Source of the DNA: Candidatus Minthosoma equi | GTDB taxonomy: Bacteria; Bacteroidota; Bacteroidia; Bacteroidales; Bacteroidaceae | NCBI GenBank assembly: GCA_018064885.1 | Contig: JAGHUI010000006.1 | Coordinates: 1 to 64,000, forward strand | Direction: 5' to 3' | Length of the DNA stretch: 64,000 nucleotides | In this document: piece by piece, positions 31,323 to 40,449 of the stretch | Numbering within the stretch: the stretch's first letter is position 1 | Layout: every line of letters starts with the position of its first letter | Translations under genes and position numbers: made by a program | The notes under the pieces: model-generated | The model's input: only the letters and a program-made list of their open reading frames with translations | Databases searched by the model: none | Told to the model about the DNA's origin: nothing

Positions 31323-32726
31323 CTAATCGTTTGTTTCAAGGCTGAAAGGAGAGATGGTTTTCTTCTTCTTTTCAAGGAAACGGTAGCCGAGAGTGACGTT
31401 GAAGTTATAGAAGAGATTGTCGAACTTGCAGTAGAGACCGGAATGGTAACGGTAGTGCTGAAGAGCGAACTTGGTGCCTGCATACCAGCGATCCATGTTC
31501 CACACACCGGAAAGGTGCAGAGCGTAGTTCACGTCAAAGACGTTCTTGCGGAAGGAATAGCGCAGGTCGTCGTATGCCGTGCGGTGCTCACCGCCAATTT
31601 CTGTACCATTGACAAGGAGCGTAATGGCATCAATGAGACGCTTGGACTCATCGGTGCTAAGCTCAGCATTCTTCAGGATCGTTGGGTACATCTCCACCAT
31701 GTAGTCCTGGAGAGCATTCATTGCAGTCAATTTCTCCGAGCCTTTGCCATAAGCTATCAATCGGGTATTGCGGATGAAGTGATTGTTCTCGTTGTCGCCC
31801 TTGCATATCTTGAGAGAAGGCGACAAGGTGAGCTTTGCGCTGAGCATCAGGTGAGGCGTAGGAACCCAGTTGTAGGCATAGCCGATATTCGCCTGAACAT
31901 CGGTGAACCTGATTGAGCTGCACTTCTTCTGTCCGTAACTGGCGCGAGCCTCTGGATCGGTGAACAGCGAGGTGAGCATGGTGCGGAACGCATCCTTGCC
32001 GTATGCAGAGAATGCCTGCAAGAGCACAGCCTCTGACTGCCAGTCGCCGAAGGTGTTGTCAACATCGTAGTTGGCAACGCCCACACCTGTGATGAGAGAG
32101 CCTGCAGAGCGTTTCTGCTGGTTGGAGAACGATGTGCTGGCAGGAGCCGAATATTTCCTGTGGTTCCAGTTGTAGTTGATGTTGATGTCGAACATCTTTA
32201 TGCCGCATTCATCGCCCACATTGAGGTTGTGGTACGAATCGTAGTCGTCAGTGAACTTGACGGCAAGATCATTGTCGGGATGAGTGATGTCGCCCAGTCC
32301 AGGCAGCACCATCTTCTTCAGGCGGAAGTCGCCGCCTGTGTGACGATAGTGGGCGCTGATGGAGAACATCTGCGTACTGGAAGAAAAGCTCACCTCAGTC
32401 TTCTTAGTGCCGGTAGCCAGCTGCTTCTTCTTCAGCTTCACGGAATAGTTGTAGCCGAGTCCATCGAACGACACACCAAGACCGATGCTCGGAGTGAGCG
32501 GAGAGCGCACCGTGACCTTAGTGCCATCATCGAAGTTCATGCGCATCTCCTCCTGGTTGTAGTTGTTGAGGAGGCGTACCGACAGGTGATAGCCCGATGG
32601 CTGAATGTAGTTCGGATCGACATCCGACATGTTGCGTGCAAACCATCCGATGATAGGTATGCTATCCAGCTGCGCCCACGACATTGCAGGCACCAAGACA
32701 AAAAGCAAGATGATGAGTCTTTTCAT
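31323..32726 (-). CDS. DUF4421-like outer-membrane protein
   Basis: 467 residues from ATG 32726, with a signal peptide (MKRLIILLFVLVPAMSWAQ). The rest alternates amphipathic strands (GLGVSFDGLGYNYSVKLKKK, FSISAHYRHTGGDFRL, DININYNWNHRKYSAPAST, ANIGYAYNWVPTPHLMLSAKLTLSPS) and ends in an aromatic strand with basic tail, as in outer-membrane beta barrels. It resembles the DUF4421 family of Bacteroidetes. Function unknown. It is 57 nt downstream of the CE15 esterase gene and may be cotranscribed with it. Confidence 0.72.
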   Translation of the reverse strand: MKRLIILLFVLVPAMSWAQLDSIPIIGWFARNMSDVDPNYIQPSGYHLSVRLLNNYNQEEMRMNFDDGTKVTVRSPLTPSIGLGVSFDGLGYNYSVKLKKKQLATGTKKTEVSFSSSTQMFSISAHYRHTGGDFRLKKMVLPGLGDITHPDNDLAVKFTDDYDSYHNLNVGDECGIKMFDININYNWNHRKYSAPASTSFSNQQKRSAGSLITGVGVANYDVDNTFGDWQSEAVLLQAFSAYGKDAFRTMLTSLFTDPEARASYGQKKCSSIRFTDVQANIGYAYNWVPTPHLMLSAKLTLSPSLKICKGDNENNHFIRNTRLIAYGKGSEKLTAMNALQDYMVEMYPTILKNAELSTDESKRLIDAITLLVNGTEIGGEHRTAYDDLRYSFRKNVFDVNYALHLSGVWNMDRWYAGTKFALQHYRYHSGLYCKFDNLFYNFNVTLGYRFLEKKKKTISPFSLETND

Positions 32727-32783
32727 TGTTTCAAGAATCAAGAATTCAATAATCCAAGATATTTATTTTCAATAGTTTTATTA

Positions 32784-33953
32784 TTACTTTTTTGTTTTCT
32801 TTCCTTTCATAAGGAAGCGGTCGATGAACTGATCGACAAGTTCGTACTGGCTTGGAGGAAGCTGGCAATGGCCGTGACCGCCAACGATGCTGACTGCTAC
32901 GCGATCCTGAATACCAAACTTCTGCCACACCTTGCTGGCTGCATTCATGCTCTGGCGGGCGCTTTCATCGGCAAGCCACTGATAGTCGGGATTGCCAAGG
33001 ACGAGAAGGGCACGAGGACAGATCATGGCGCAGAGCTCATGATGGTCGTATGGGAGACGATAGACATTGTCGTCATGGAACTGTTCCTTGAGGGATTCCT
33101 TGAACCAGTGGTAGTCGGTCTTGTCAAGGTCTTCGACGCCTTCGAGGGTGTGACTGACACGCCATGCTGCAGCTCCGCCTCCGCCTGGCTCTTGTGCTAT
33201 GGTGAGGGCTATGCGCTCGTCAAAGGCTCCGCAGAAGAGCGCCATCTTGCCTGCATAGGAACAGCCTGTGACTCCGATGCGCTCGGTGTCAATCTTTGTC
33301 ACCTTTGGCCCTAACTGCTGAAGTCCGTCAATGAGTCGGCTGAGTCCCCAAGCCCATTCGCTGTAGGCTCCGTTGTCAATGAGATGCGGATAGAGATGGA
33401 CAAATGGGTATGTTGATCTGTCGGTATTTCCCTTGAACTGTGAATAGCCATTGACCTGACGCTCGTTGTACGTCATGGTTGCCAATGGACGGCGATAGAG
33501 TACTTCGCCTGGAAGGGAGATGTGGCTGGAGCCAATCATCAGAGGATATGGCGCCTTGCCTTCCTTTGGGTAAGTGATGACGGATGAGAGAGTGATGGTC
33601 TTGCCATCTACGGTGACATCAACAATGAGGGTGTCGCCATTCATCTTTGCGCTTACCTGTTCTGGAGACACTTGTGGCTTCTCCCCTATTTCGTAGTATT
33701 GTATCTCTCTCGCTATCTCTGAACGGCGGCGTGCCCATTCGGCAAAGCTTGCCACCTTGCCGCTTCCATCAGACCACTCGAATGGATCGGTGAGTTCCTT
33801 GACAACTGGGAGTTTGTCAAACTGCGGAAATACTGGAGACACGCAGTTGGCTCCTGTATTTTCTACGGAATATACATAAGGAATTGTTCCTTCTGTCTGG
33901 GCAGAGGCGAGCATTGAGCTCATCAGCATGATTGCTAGTATATTGAGTTTCAT
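32784..33953 (-). CDS. Glucuronoyl esterase-like carbohydrate esterase (CE15)
   Basis: 389 residues with a signal peptide (cut near MLASAQ). CE15 enzymes cleave esters between glucuronic acid on xylan and lignin alcohols. The alpha/beta-hydrolase motifs are GCSYAGK (nucleophile S232), AQEPGGGG (candidate acid E255) and GGHGHCQ (H362). The exact CE15 motif is usually GCSRxGK; here Y replaces R. It is not beside xylanases, so the substrate is uncertain. A G-rich 7-bp repeat array lies in the leader on the coding-opposite strand. Confidence 0.82.
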   Translation of the reverse strand: MKLNILAIMLMSSMLASAQTEGTIPYVYSVENTGANCVSPVFPQFDKLPVVKELTDPFEWSDGSGKVASFAEWARRRSEIAREIQYYEIGEKPQVSPEQVSAKMNGDTLIVDVTVDGKTITLSSVITYPKEGKAPYPLMIGSSHISLPGEVLYRRPLATMTYNERQVNGYSQFKGNTDRSTYPFVHLYPHLIDNGAYSEWAWGLSRLIDGLQQLGPKVTKIDTERIGVTGCSYAGKMALFCGAFDERIALTIAQEPGGGGAAAWRVSHTLEGVEDLDKTDYHWFKESLKEQFHDDNVYRLPYDHHELCAMICPRALLVLGNPDYQWLADESARQSMNAASKVWQKFGIQDRVAVSIVGGHGHCQLPPSQYELVDQFIDRFLMKGKKTKK

Positions 33954-33976
33954 GTTTTCTGGGGGGGGGAATGAAG

Positions 33977-34068
33977 GGTTAGGGGTTAGAGGTTAGAGGT
34001 TGGGGGTTAGAGGTTGGGGGTTAGAGGTTAGGGGTTAGAGGTTAGGGGTTAGGGGGTTAGGGGTTAGG
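33977..34068. repeat. 7-bp G-rich tandem array (GGTTAGR, about 13 units)
   Basis: Successive GGTTAGG, GGTTAGA and GGTTGGG units, broken once by one extra G. A nine-G run lies just left (33961-33969). The array lies between the DAGK-like gene's stop and the esterase start. Plus strand could form G-quadruplexes. Confidence 0.92.
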
Positions 34069-34081
34069 GAAAGCATAGCCT

Positions 34082-35026
34082 TTATTCCACTTGAGGTATG
34101 ATGAATGGTATTGTTTCTTTCTCTACACCGATGGTCATTGGGGTTGGATTCTTTGTGGAAAGAACGAGACCGTCGAAGCTGACGTATGCCTTGTCGATGG
34201 AATTGACGGTGATGCGCTGAGCACGGTAAGGATGGACGTTCTTATAGTTGAGGAAGCGTCCTTTGCCAAGAAGCCAGAAGCCTTCAAGAATCTGCCACCA
34301 CTCAGGACGAGTGATGAGACTGACATCAAGCATTCCGTTGTATGGCACAGCATTTGGTGTCTGTCCGTAACTGTGGCAGTTACCTATGCATATTGACATG
34401 TATTTGTCTTTTATCTCTTCTGTTTCTATCTTGATGGAGATATTGAAGAGACGGCGCTCAAAGATACGGGTGAGTATCGCAGGAATGATGGAGAAGCGGC
34501 GTGAGCCTGTGTAGTAGGTTGCATCGTTGGTTGTCTTGATGAGACGCGCGCCCAAGCCAATGTTGATGCAGTTGAGGAAATAGCGCTTCTGAGGAACGAT
34601 ATTATCAGGATCATTGTAGATGCAGTATGCCACATCTATCTTCCTGACATTGCGTGCTATGATGCTGTCAATGACTCGTTTGTAGTCATCAAGAGACACA
34701 TCCCAGAAGCGTGAGAAGTCGTTGCCAATGCCATTCGGAATAATGGCAAATGCGAAGTCGTCTGGCACTTCCTTGCGCTTTTCCATGAGAACATTAACTG
34801 CGCTGTTGAGAGAGCCGTCGCCACCTACAATCACGATGGTGTGATAGCCGTTATCGCAAAGCATTGCCACCAGGCGAGCTACGGAGCCAAAGGATTCTGA
34901 CTGTACAAAATCGTATTGCACGCCTTTCTGCTCCATGTACTTGCGCATGAGTCCCCAGCGCTTGTTCGACCTGTCAAATCCGCCATGCGGGCTATACACC
35001 ACACCCCATCTGTTCACTTCAGCCAT
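34082..35026 (-). CDS. Diacylglycerol kinase-family lipid kinase
   Basis: 314 residues. The DAGK catalytic domain shows the nucleotide motif IVGGDGSLN (67-74) and IPNGIGNDFSRFW (96-108). Such enzymes phosphorylate diacylglycerol or related lipids with ATP, feeding phospholipid recycling; the exact substrate is not readable here. It is soluble, with no transmembrane helix, as in DgkB/YegS. It overlaps the end of miaA by 13 nt, so the two are probably coupled. Confidence 0.88.
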   Translation of the reverse strand: MAEVNRWGVVYSPHGGFDRSNKRWGLMRKYMEQKGVQYDFVQSESFGSVARLVAMLCDNGYHTIVIVGGDGSLNSAVNVLMEKRKEVPDDFAFAIIPNGIGNDFSRFWDVSLDDYKRVIDSIIARNVRKIDVAYCIYNDPDNIVPQKRYFLNCINIGLGARLIKTTNDATYYTGSRRFSIIPAILTRIFERRLFNISIKIETEEIKDKYMSICIGNCHSYGQTPNAVPYNGMLDVSLITRPEWWQILEGFWLLGKGRFLNYKNVHPYRAQRITVNSIDKAYVSFDGLVLSTKNPTPMTIGVEKETIPFIIPQVE

Positions 35027-35757
35027 AATTCCTTCACCTGTTTTATTCTTTCTTCAATTGGAGTGTCAACACTCAACCAATGAATTTTTATTCCTCTACG
35101 CTCTTCCATGCCACGGAACCACGTCATCTGTCTCTTTGCAAACTGATGAATGGCTATCTCAAGGAGGGACACCATTTCATCGTATGTCAATTCGCCTAAT
35201 ATATAAAGCGTTACAAACTTGTATTCAAGTCCGTAGCGAATAAGGCGTTCTGTTGGAACGCCATTGTCAATAAGTCCTCTTATCTCTTCGACCATGCCTT
35301 CTTCCAATCGGCTGCGAAGGCGTTTGCTTATCTTCTCTCGGCGCAGCTCACGGCTGATGTCAAGACCGATGATGAGGGAGTCAAACTCTGGGAACTTTCT
35401 TCCATCGAATTCGTATGCCTTGATAACACTCTCGATGTACATTCCTGTGCCTCCGCAGAGGATAGGAGTCTTGCCGCGAGAGGAAATGTCTTCGTATGCT
35501 TCAAGAAAGCCTTTTTGCCATTCGTACACGTTGTAGCGTTCGCCGGCATCGGCAACATCAATGAGATGATAAGGGATGTCCTTATCCTTCACATGATAAT
35601 CAGCAAGATCCTTGCCTGTGCCAATGTCCATGCCACGATACACCTGACGGCTGTCTGCGCTAATGATTTCCCCATCAATGTCATAGGCAAGATGGGCAGC
35701 GAAGGTTGTCTTGCCGCAAGCTGTTGGACCTAATATGGTAAGAAGACGGTTATTCAA
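35014..35757 (-). CDS. miaA: tRNA dimethylallyltransferase MiaA (short form)
   Basis: MiaA adds dimethylallyl to A37 of tRNAs reading UNN codons. The 247 residues include the P-loop GPTACGKT (10-17), SADSRQVYRGMDIGTGK and GGTGMYIESV. The usual enzyme is about 300 residues; the shortening is in the middle and C-terminal region. It still ends with the MTWFRG-type signature (QFAKRQMTWFRGMEE) that contacts tRNA. Bacteroidetes often have two MiaA paralogues; this may be the shorter one. Upstream of the lipid kinase gene with a 13-nt overlap. Confidence 0.88.
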   Translation of the reverse strand: MNNRLLTILGPTACGKTTFAAHLAYDIDGEIISADSRQVYRGMDIGTGKDLADYHVKDKDIPYHLIDVADAGERYNVYEWQKGFLEAYEDISSRGKTPILCGGTGMYIESVIKAYEFDGRKFPEFDSLIIGLDISRELRREKISKRLRSRLEEGMVEEIRGLIDNGVPTERLIRYGLEYKFVTLYILGELTYDEMVSLLEIAIHQFAKRQMTWFRGMEERRGIKIHWLSVDTPIEERIKQVKELWLK

Positions 35758-35795
35758 GGTAAAGAATTTGATTGTATATTTATTAAAGCAAGCGC

Positions 35796-36773
35796 TTAGA
35801 TTGAGAGTTCGTCGAGAACACGGATAAGTCCCTTGTTCATTGCCTTATCTGAGCGGATAGCATCGGTGAATGGCACATAGACCACTTCATCGTTGCGAAT
35901 GCCGATCATGACATTACGCTGTCCGTCCATGATGGCATCGATAACGCCTGCGCCAAGGCGGCTGGCAAGGATGCGGTCGCGTGCAGAAGGAGAACCGCCA
36001 CGCTGCAAGTGTCCGAGGATTGACACACGAACATCATACTGAGGGTATTCCTTCTTCACTCTCTCTGCATAGAACATGGCACCGCACTTTGGGCTTTCGC
36101 TCACGATGACGATACTTGAGTTCTTGCTCTTGCGGATACCACGGCCAATAAAGTGCTCCAGCTGGTCGGCATCGGTGCTGTCCTCAGGAATGATGGCTGC
36201 CTCTGCACCGCTGGCAATGGCGCTGTTCTGAGCAAGGAAGCCTGCATCGCGGCCCATTACCTCCACGAAGAAGATGCGCTCGTGAGAGTTGGCTGTATCA
36301 CGAATCTTATCGACACATTCAACGATGGTGTTGAGCGTTGTGTCGTAGCCGATGGTGAGGTCTGTGCCATAGAGGTCGTTATCGATAGTACCAGGCAAGC
36401 CAATGCATGGAATGTCATATTCCTGAGCAAAGATTCTGGCTCCTGTGAGGGAACCATTACCACCAATGACGACAAGCGCGTCAATGCCTTCCTTCTGCAT
36501 TGTCTCGTATGCCTGCTTGCGTCCTTCAGGCGTTGTGAATGCCTTGCTGCGGGCACTCTTCAGGATCGTACCGCCACGGGCAATTATGTTGCTGACACTC
36601 TCTGTTGTGAATGTCTTGATTTCGTCATTTATCAGACCGTCATAGCCACGGTAGATACCTTTGACTGTGAAGCCTTTGCATATAGCTGAACGTGTGACAG
36701 CACGAATGGCTGCATTCATGCCTGGCGAGTCACCTCCTGATGTCAATATTCCAATACAGTTAATCTTTGCCAT
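35796..36773 (-). CDS. pfkA: 6-phosphofructokinase, ATP-type
   Basis: PfkA phosphorylates fructose 6-phosphate in glycolysis. 325 residues with [15 protein letters not shown] at the start, GGNGSLTGA and [14 protein letters not shown] (catalytic D of the TIDND motif), VEVMGRDAG and the C-terminal [13 protein letters not shown]. The glycines in GGNGS and PGTIDND are those of ATP-dependent enzymes rather than pyrophosphate-dependent ones; the usual GGDGS aspartate is Asn here. Monocistronic as far as can be seen. Confidence 0.95.
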   Translation of the reverse strand: MAKINCIGILTSGGDSPGMNAAIRAVTRSAICKGFTVKGIYRGYDGLINDEIKTFTTESVSNIIARGGTILKSARSKAFTTPEGRKQAYETMQKEGIDALVVIGGNGSLTGARIFAQEYDIPCIGLPGTIDNDLYGTDLTIGYDTTLNTIVECVDKIRDTANSHERIFFVEVMGRDAGFLAQNSAIASGAEAAIIPEDSTDADQLEHFIGRGIRKSKNSSIVIVSESPKCGAMFYAERVKKEYPQYDVRVSILGHLQRGGSPSARDRILASRLGAGVIDAIMDGQRNVMIGIRNDEVVYVPFTDAIRSDKAMNKGLIRVLDELSI

Positions 36774-36823
36774 AGTTTTCTTTTTTTAATCCTAAATTTC
36801 TTTTTATTTGTGAATGTGTTGTT

Positions 36824-38209
36824 TTACTGATGAATAAGCCAGAACACTCCGAGACCTACTGCCCATGCAAGGGCTGCACGCCAGAGGTAATGGCGTATGT
36901 ACCACTTGAAGCGTATCTTCTCCACTTCGAGGACTGCCTGACCGGTCAGCGTGCCGATAAAAAGCAAGCAGCCGCCAGCAGACGTGCAGAATGAGAGAAG
37001 TTGCCAATATGTTCCATTTACGATGAATTCTGATGTAGAAGCAGGGTTAGCATCAAGCGAGAACATGTTCATGCCAATCATCATGAGAGGCACGTTGTCC
37101 GTGACGCTTGAAAGCAAACCTGTCACGAGTCCATAAACGTACACATTATTTATATTATCCTCAAGCCAGCGTCCGATGAAATCCAAGGCTCCGCACTCGG
37201 TGATGGCGCCTATGGCAAGAGATACACCGAGGAAATAGAGGATGATGCGTATGCCGATGAATTCCGTGTTGCGCAGGTAATGGCGCTGGACATAGACGAC
37301 ATTTCCGTTTCTCTCCAGATTGAACAATCCCTCAACTGCCCATATCAATGCCAAGACGCACAGAGCGCCAAGGAAGGCAGGAAGCTTGGTGATGACGTGG
37401 AAAGATGGGATGAACCACAATCCGACGATACCTAAGACGAGCAGCAAGCCTTTCTGCCATGAGGAGAGATAGGAGTCATTTCCATCATATCGGGAAAGGG
37501 CAGAATACAACTCAATGTTTCCATGCAGCTTAAGACCTATGAGGAAGGTGAAAGTACAGAGGCATGCAAGTGATGGAAGTATGAGTCCTGCTGCGTATGC
37601 TGTAGGAGTGATGACTCCACGATTCCAGAGCATCACGGAGGTCATGTCGCCAATAGCCGTGAAACATCCTCCCATGCAGGCAGCAATCATGATGGTGCAA
37701 GCATAGACGACTCGCTGATGATGATTGCGGCAGATCTGGGTGATGATGCTCATCATGAGAACAACGGTGGTGAGGTTGTCAACATTGGCAGAGATGGCAA
37801 ATGTGAGCAGAGAGACAACCCAGAGGAATGTTCGGCTGTTGCGCATGCGCAGCCAATAGACAAGGGAGTCGAACACACCATTGTTGTGAAGCACCTCGAC
37901 AATAGTATTCGTGGCAATAAGGAAAAGAATGACAGAGCATGCCTCAAACACATACTTAGGAAGCACCTTTTCTGCCACAAACATCTTCATGCCATCTGAG
38001 GACGGTTCTGCTCCTGCAAGGAATGCGCTGTATTCTTCACTATGCATAAGGTCAACGAAGCTGCCTCCGTTGAGAAGATAGATAACCCACACGATAACGC
38101 CACAAACCATAGCAACGGTTGCACGATTGATGTGATGAGCAGGTTCTGTTGTCATCAACGCAAGACCGATCACAATCACAGTCACTATAATCAAAGTCAT
38201 CAAAAGCAT
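36824..38209 (-). CDS. nhaD: NhaD-type sodium:proton antiporter
   Basis: 461 residues with about 12 hydrophobic segments, starting MLLMTLIIVTVIVIGLALM. Family landmarks are FLIATNTIVEVLHNNGVFDSL, TFAISANVDNLTTVVLM, ACMGGCFTAIGDMTSVMLW and SSVTDNVPLMMIGM, typical of NhaD of the ion-transporter superfamily. It exports Na+ in exchange for protons. Fifty nt upstream of pfkA on the same strand. Confidence 0.9.
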   Translation of the reverse strand: MLLMTLIIVTVIVIGLALMTTEPAHHINRATVAMVCGVIVWVIYLLNGGSFVDLMHSEEYSAFLAGAEPSSDGMKMFVAEKVLPKYVFEACSVILFLIATNTIVEVLHNNGVFDSLVYWLRMRNSRTFLWVVSLLTFAISANVDNLTTVVLMMSIITQICRNHHQRVVYACTIMIAACMGGCFTAIGDMTSVMLWNRGVITPTAYAAGLILPSLACLCTFTFLIGLKLHGNIELYSALSRYDGNDSYLSSWQKGLLLVLGIVGLWFIPSFHVITKLPAFLGALCVLALIWAVEGLFNLERNGNVVYVQRHYLRNTEFIGIRIILYFLGVSLAIGAITECGALDFIGRWLEDNINNVYVYGLVTGLLSSVTDNVPLMMIGMNMFSLDANPASTSEFIVNGTYWQLLSFCTSAGGCLLFIGTLTGQAVLEVEKIRFKWYIRHYLWRAALAWAVGLGVFWLIHQ

Positions 38210-38280
38210 AGTCTTTTCTCCTTTTTCTTTAACGAATGAATTTTAGCCTTTACAAAACCGGTAAATTTCATTCACCATTG

Positions 38281-38353
38281 AGCGGCAGACGGGACTCGAA
38301 CCCGCGACCCTCGGCTTGGGAAGCCAATGCTCTACCAACTGAGCCACTACCGC
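38281..38353 (-). tRNA. tRNA-Gly (anticodon CCC)
   Basis: The minus strand folds with acceptor GCGGTAG / CTGCCGC, D-loop TCAGTTGGTAGA, anticodon loop TTCCCAA (CCC, reads GGG) and T-loop TTCGAGT. CCA not encoded. Confidence 0.95.
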
Positions 38354-38373
38354 ATTGCCACGTTTTATCATTG

Positions 38374-38381
38374 CAAAATTA
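38374..38381 (-). promoter_or_regulatory. -7 box of tRNA-Gly
   Basis: The minus strand reads TAATTTTG, 21 nt before the tRNA start. Confidence 0.5.
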
Positions 38382-38476
38382 ACGAATTCTTGTGATGTTA
38401 CAACCATTTTGAGTAAAAAAATCTATTATTGTAATCACTTTTAAACATCTTTGATGATTTTTTATTCAAAATTCTT

Positions 38477-38484
38477 TAACTTTG
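38477..38484 (+). promoter_or_regulatory. -7 box directly before recF
   Basis: TAACTTTG; the recF ATG at 38489 begins 5 nt downstream, suggesting a leaderless mRNA. Confidence 0.55.
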
Positions 38485-38488
38485 CCTT

Positions 38489-39586
38489 ATGATTCTGAAA
38501 AAGCTTACAATACTCAACTATCGCAATATCGCTGAAGCCGAACTGGATTTCTCCCCAAAGATTAACTGTTTTGTGGGCAGGAACGGCGAGGGAAAGACGA
38601 ATATTCTCGACTCAATATATTTCCTTTCTTTCACAAAAAGCATGGCAAACTCCGTAGATTCGATGAACGTGCGCCATGGGGAGGAGATGATGATGGTGCA
38701 AGGCATCTACGACCTTAACGACACCGAGGAGGAAATCTCCATCGGCATGAAGATTCACCAGAAGAAACATGTGAAGCGCAACAAGAAGGAGTACAAAAGA
38801 ATTGTCGAGCACATTGGCTTGCTTCCTCTCATCATCGCTTCTCCTAACGACTACACTCTCATTTCTGGAGGCAGCGAGGAAAGAAGAAGGCTTATGGACA
38901 TCGTGATTTCGCAGTACGACTCGGAATACATGACTTCGCTCATGGCGTACAACAAGGCTCTGCAGCAGAGAAACGCCATGCTGAAGGCTGAGGAAGAGCC
39001 TAACGTGGACATCATATCGCTATACGAAGAGATGATGGCAAGCTACGGCGAGAAGATATATGAGAAGCGGAAGGCGTTCATCGATGAATTCATTCCTGTT
39101 TTCCAAGTTTATTATGAGAGCATCTCTGGCGGAAAGGAGAAGGTATCGCTCACATACACAAGCCACTGCCAGCGAGGTGCTTTGCTGGACGTGATTCAGA
39201 GAGACAGGGCAAAAGACCGCATAATGGGATATTCACTTCATGGCATCCACAAGGACGAGCTGGAGATGACGTTAGATGGCTATCCTATAAAGCGCGAAGG
39301 CTCTCAAGGACAGAACAAGACTTATATGATTTCCTTGAAGCTTGCCCAGTTTGATTTCCTGAAGAGAACAGGAAGCAAGACTACCCCACTCCTTCTGTTG
39401 GACGACATCTTTGACAAGCTGGATGCACGCAGAGTGGAGGAAATAGTCAATCTCGTGTCAAGCAATTCCTTCGGACAGATATTCATTACAGACACGAACC
39501 GAGAGAACCTTGACAAGATTCTTGAAAGAACGCAAGGCGACTACAAGATTTTCAATGTTGAAAAAGGATGCGTGGTAAGTTTTTAA
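38489..39586 (+). CDS. recF: DNA replication/repair protein RecF
   Basis: RecF is an SMC-like ATPase that loads RecA at gaps with RecO and RecR. The 365 residues contain the Walker A GRNGEGKT (30-37), the ABC-type signature in the KREGSQGQNKT region and a Walker B/D-loop (LLLLDDIFDKLD). The start is ATG 38489; the next methionine is beyond the Walker A. It is followed after 43 nt by a DUF721/DciA-like gene, a common Bacteroidetes pairing. Confidence 0.95.
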   Translation: MILKKLTILNYRNIAEAELDFSPKINCFVGRNGEGKTNILDSIYFLSFTKSMANSVDSMNVRHGEEMMMVQGIYDLNDTEEEISIGMKIHQKKHVKRNKKEYKRIVEHIGLLPLIIASPNDYTLISGGSEERRRLMDIVISQYDSEYMTSLMAYNKALQQRNAMLKAEEEPNVDIISLYEEMMASYGEKIYEKRKAFIDEFIPVFQVYYESISGGKEKVSLTYTSHCQRGALLDVIQRDRAKDRIMGYSLHGIHKDELEMTLDGYPIKREGSQGQNKTYMISLKLAQFDFLKRTGSKTTPLLLLDDIFDKLDARRVEEIVNLVSSNSFGQIFITDTNRENLDKILERTQGDYKIFNVEKGCVVSF

Positions 39587-39629
39587 GTTATGGATTATTC
39601 GTTTTAGTTTTCGTTTTAGTTTTTGAGTT

Positions 39630-39920
39630 ATGAAGAAAAGCAACACGGAACAGATTGGTGATGTGATAATGCAATTCATGCGCCAGGAAGGAATTGAGAC
39701 ACCATACAATCAGTTCCGAATAATTCAGGCATGGCCCGAAGTCATGGGTGCTGCCATCGCAAGGCTGACTGGCGACACTTACATAAAGAACCAAACGCTT
39801 TATGTACAGATCAAGTCGCCTGTGGTGAAGCAGAACCTCATGATGGAGCACAGAAGCATAGCGCGACGCTTGAACGAACACGTAGGCGCACAAGTAATAG
39901 AGGACGTTAGATGCTACTAA
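39630..39920 (+). CDS. DUF721 / DciA-like protein
   Basis: 96 residues with the DUF721 pattern: IGDVIMQFMRQEGIETPYNQFRIIQAWPEVMG, then TYIKNQTLYVQIKSPVVKQNLMMEH. In many bacteria DciA-type DUF721 proteins load the replicative helicase DnaB. The link with recF fits a replication role. The small size is normal for the family in Bacteroidetes. Confidence 0.88.
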   Translation: MKKSNTEQIGDVIMQFMRQEGIETPYNQFRIIQAWPEVMGAAIARLTGDTYIKNQTLYVQIKSPVVKQNLMMEHRSIARRLNEHVGAQVIEDVRCY

Positions 39921-40398
39921 CGCCCTCTTTTTCTTATATAATATATGTGTTAAACTTATAACTTTATCATCTTTTTTTCTTGCATAATTCAAGGAAAAAT
40001 GCTATCTTTGCATTGTGTTATCGCAAAGCGCGTAGTTCACCATTCCCCAACAAGCCTTGTCATTCCAAGGCGTGAAATCATCATTCCAAGTCATGAAATC
40101 ATTATTCCAAACCTTGAAATCGTCATTCCAAGGCTTGGGATTATTTGTTTACCGAGCAAATGCAAAAAGCATTATAAGGCAAAAGTAAAAAGCATTTACG
40201 AGCGTACCGATGAAGCATGTACGCAACTTTGATGTTTGAATGTACCAGCAACAGCACGCCTTAATTCTATTTACACACTCCGCCATTCCTCGTCACCATT
40301 CAGGAAGAAAACCTACAGCCTTGTTTTACTTTAAAGTTAAACAAATCTAAAATCATATAAAAACAAGTTCATTTAACTTATAAATAAAAAAGTCTTCG
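39921..40398. other. Intergenic region with promoter and 21-bp repeats
   Basis: No gene is convincing here. It holds a -7 box TATCTTTG (40003-40010) and four tandem 21-bp units beginning (C/T)ATTCCAA (40060-40143). A short reading frame across the repeats begins upstream of the promoter and is not accepted. An RNA started at about 40016 would run through the repeats towards the toxin-antitoxin pair. Confidence 0.6.
40060..40143 (+). repeat. Four 21-bp tandem repeats (CATTCCAAGGC-type)
   Basis: Units begin CATTCCAAGGCGTGAAAT, CATTCCAAGTCATGAAAT, TATTCCAAACCTTGAAAT and CATTCCAAGGCTTGGGAT, each 21 bp long; a related CATTCC-containing segment precedes them near 40040. Confidence 0.85.
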
Positions 40399-40406
40399 TA
40401 TATTTG
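40399..40406 (+). promoter_or_regulatory. -7 box of the toxin-antitoxin pair
   Basis: TATATTTG followed by CAC, 43 nt upstream of the ATG at 40450. Confidence 0.6.
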
Positions 40407-40449
40407 CACTGTCAAAGAAAATATAAACGTCAAGAAAATATACAATAAA

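Noticed and set aside
39999..40232. 77-residue frame with IPxxEI heptad-like repeats
   Set aside because: Its first codon lies upstream of the -7 box at 40003, and the repeats reflect the 21-bp DNA repeat. Translation cannot be excluded but is unsupported.
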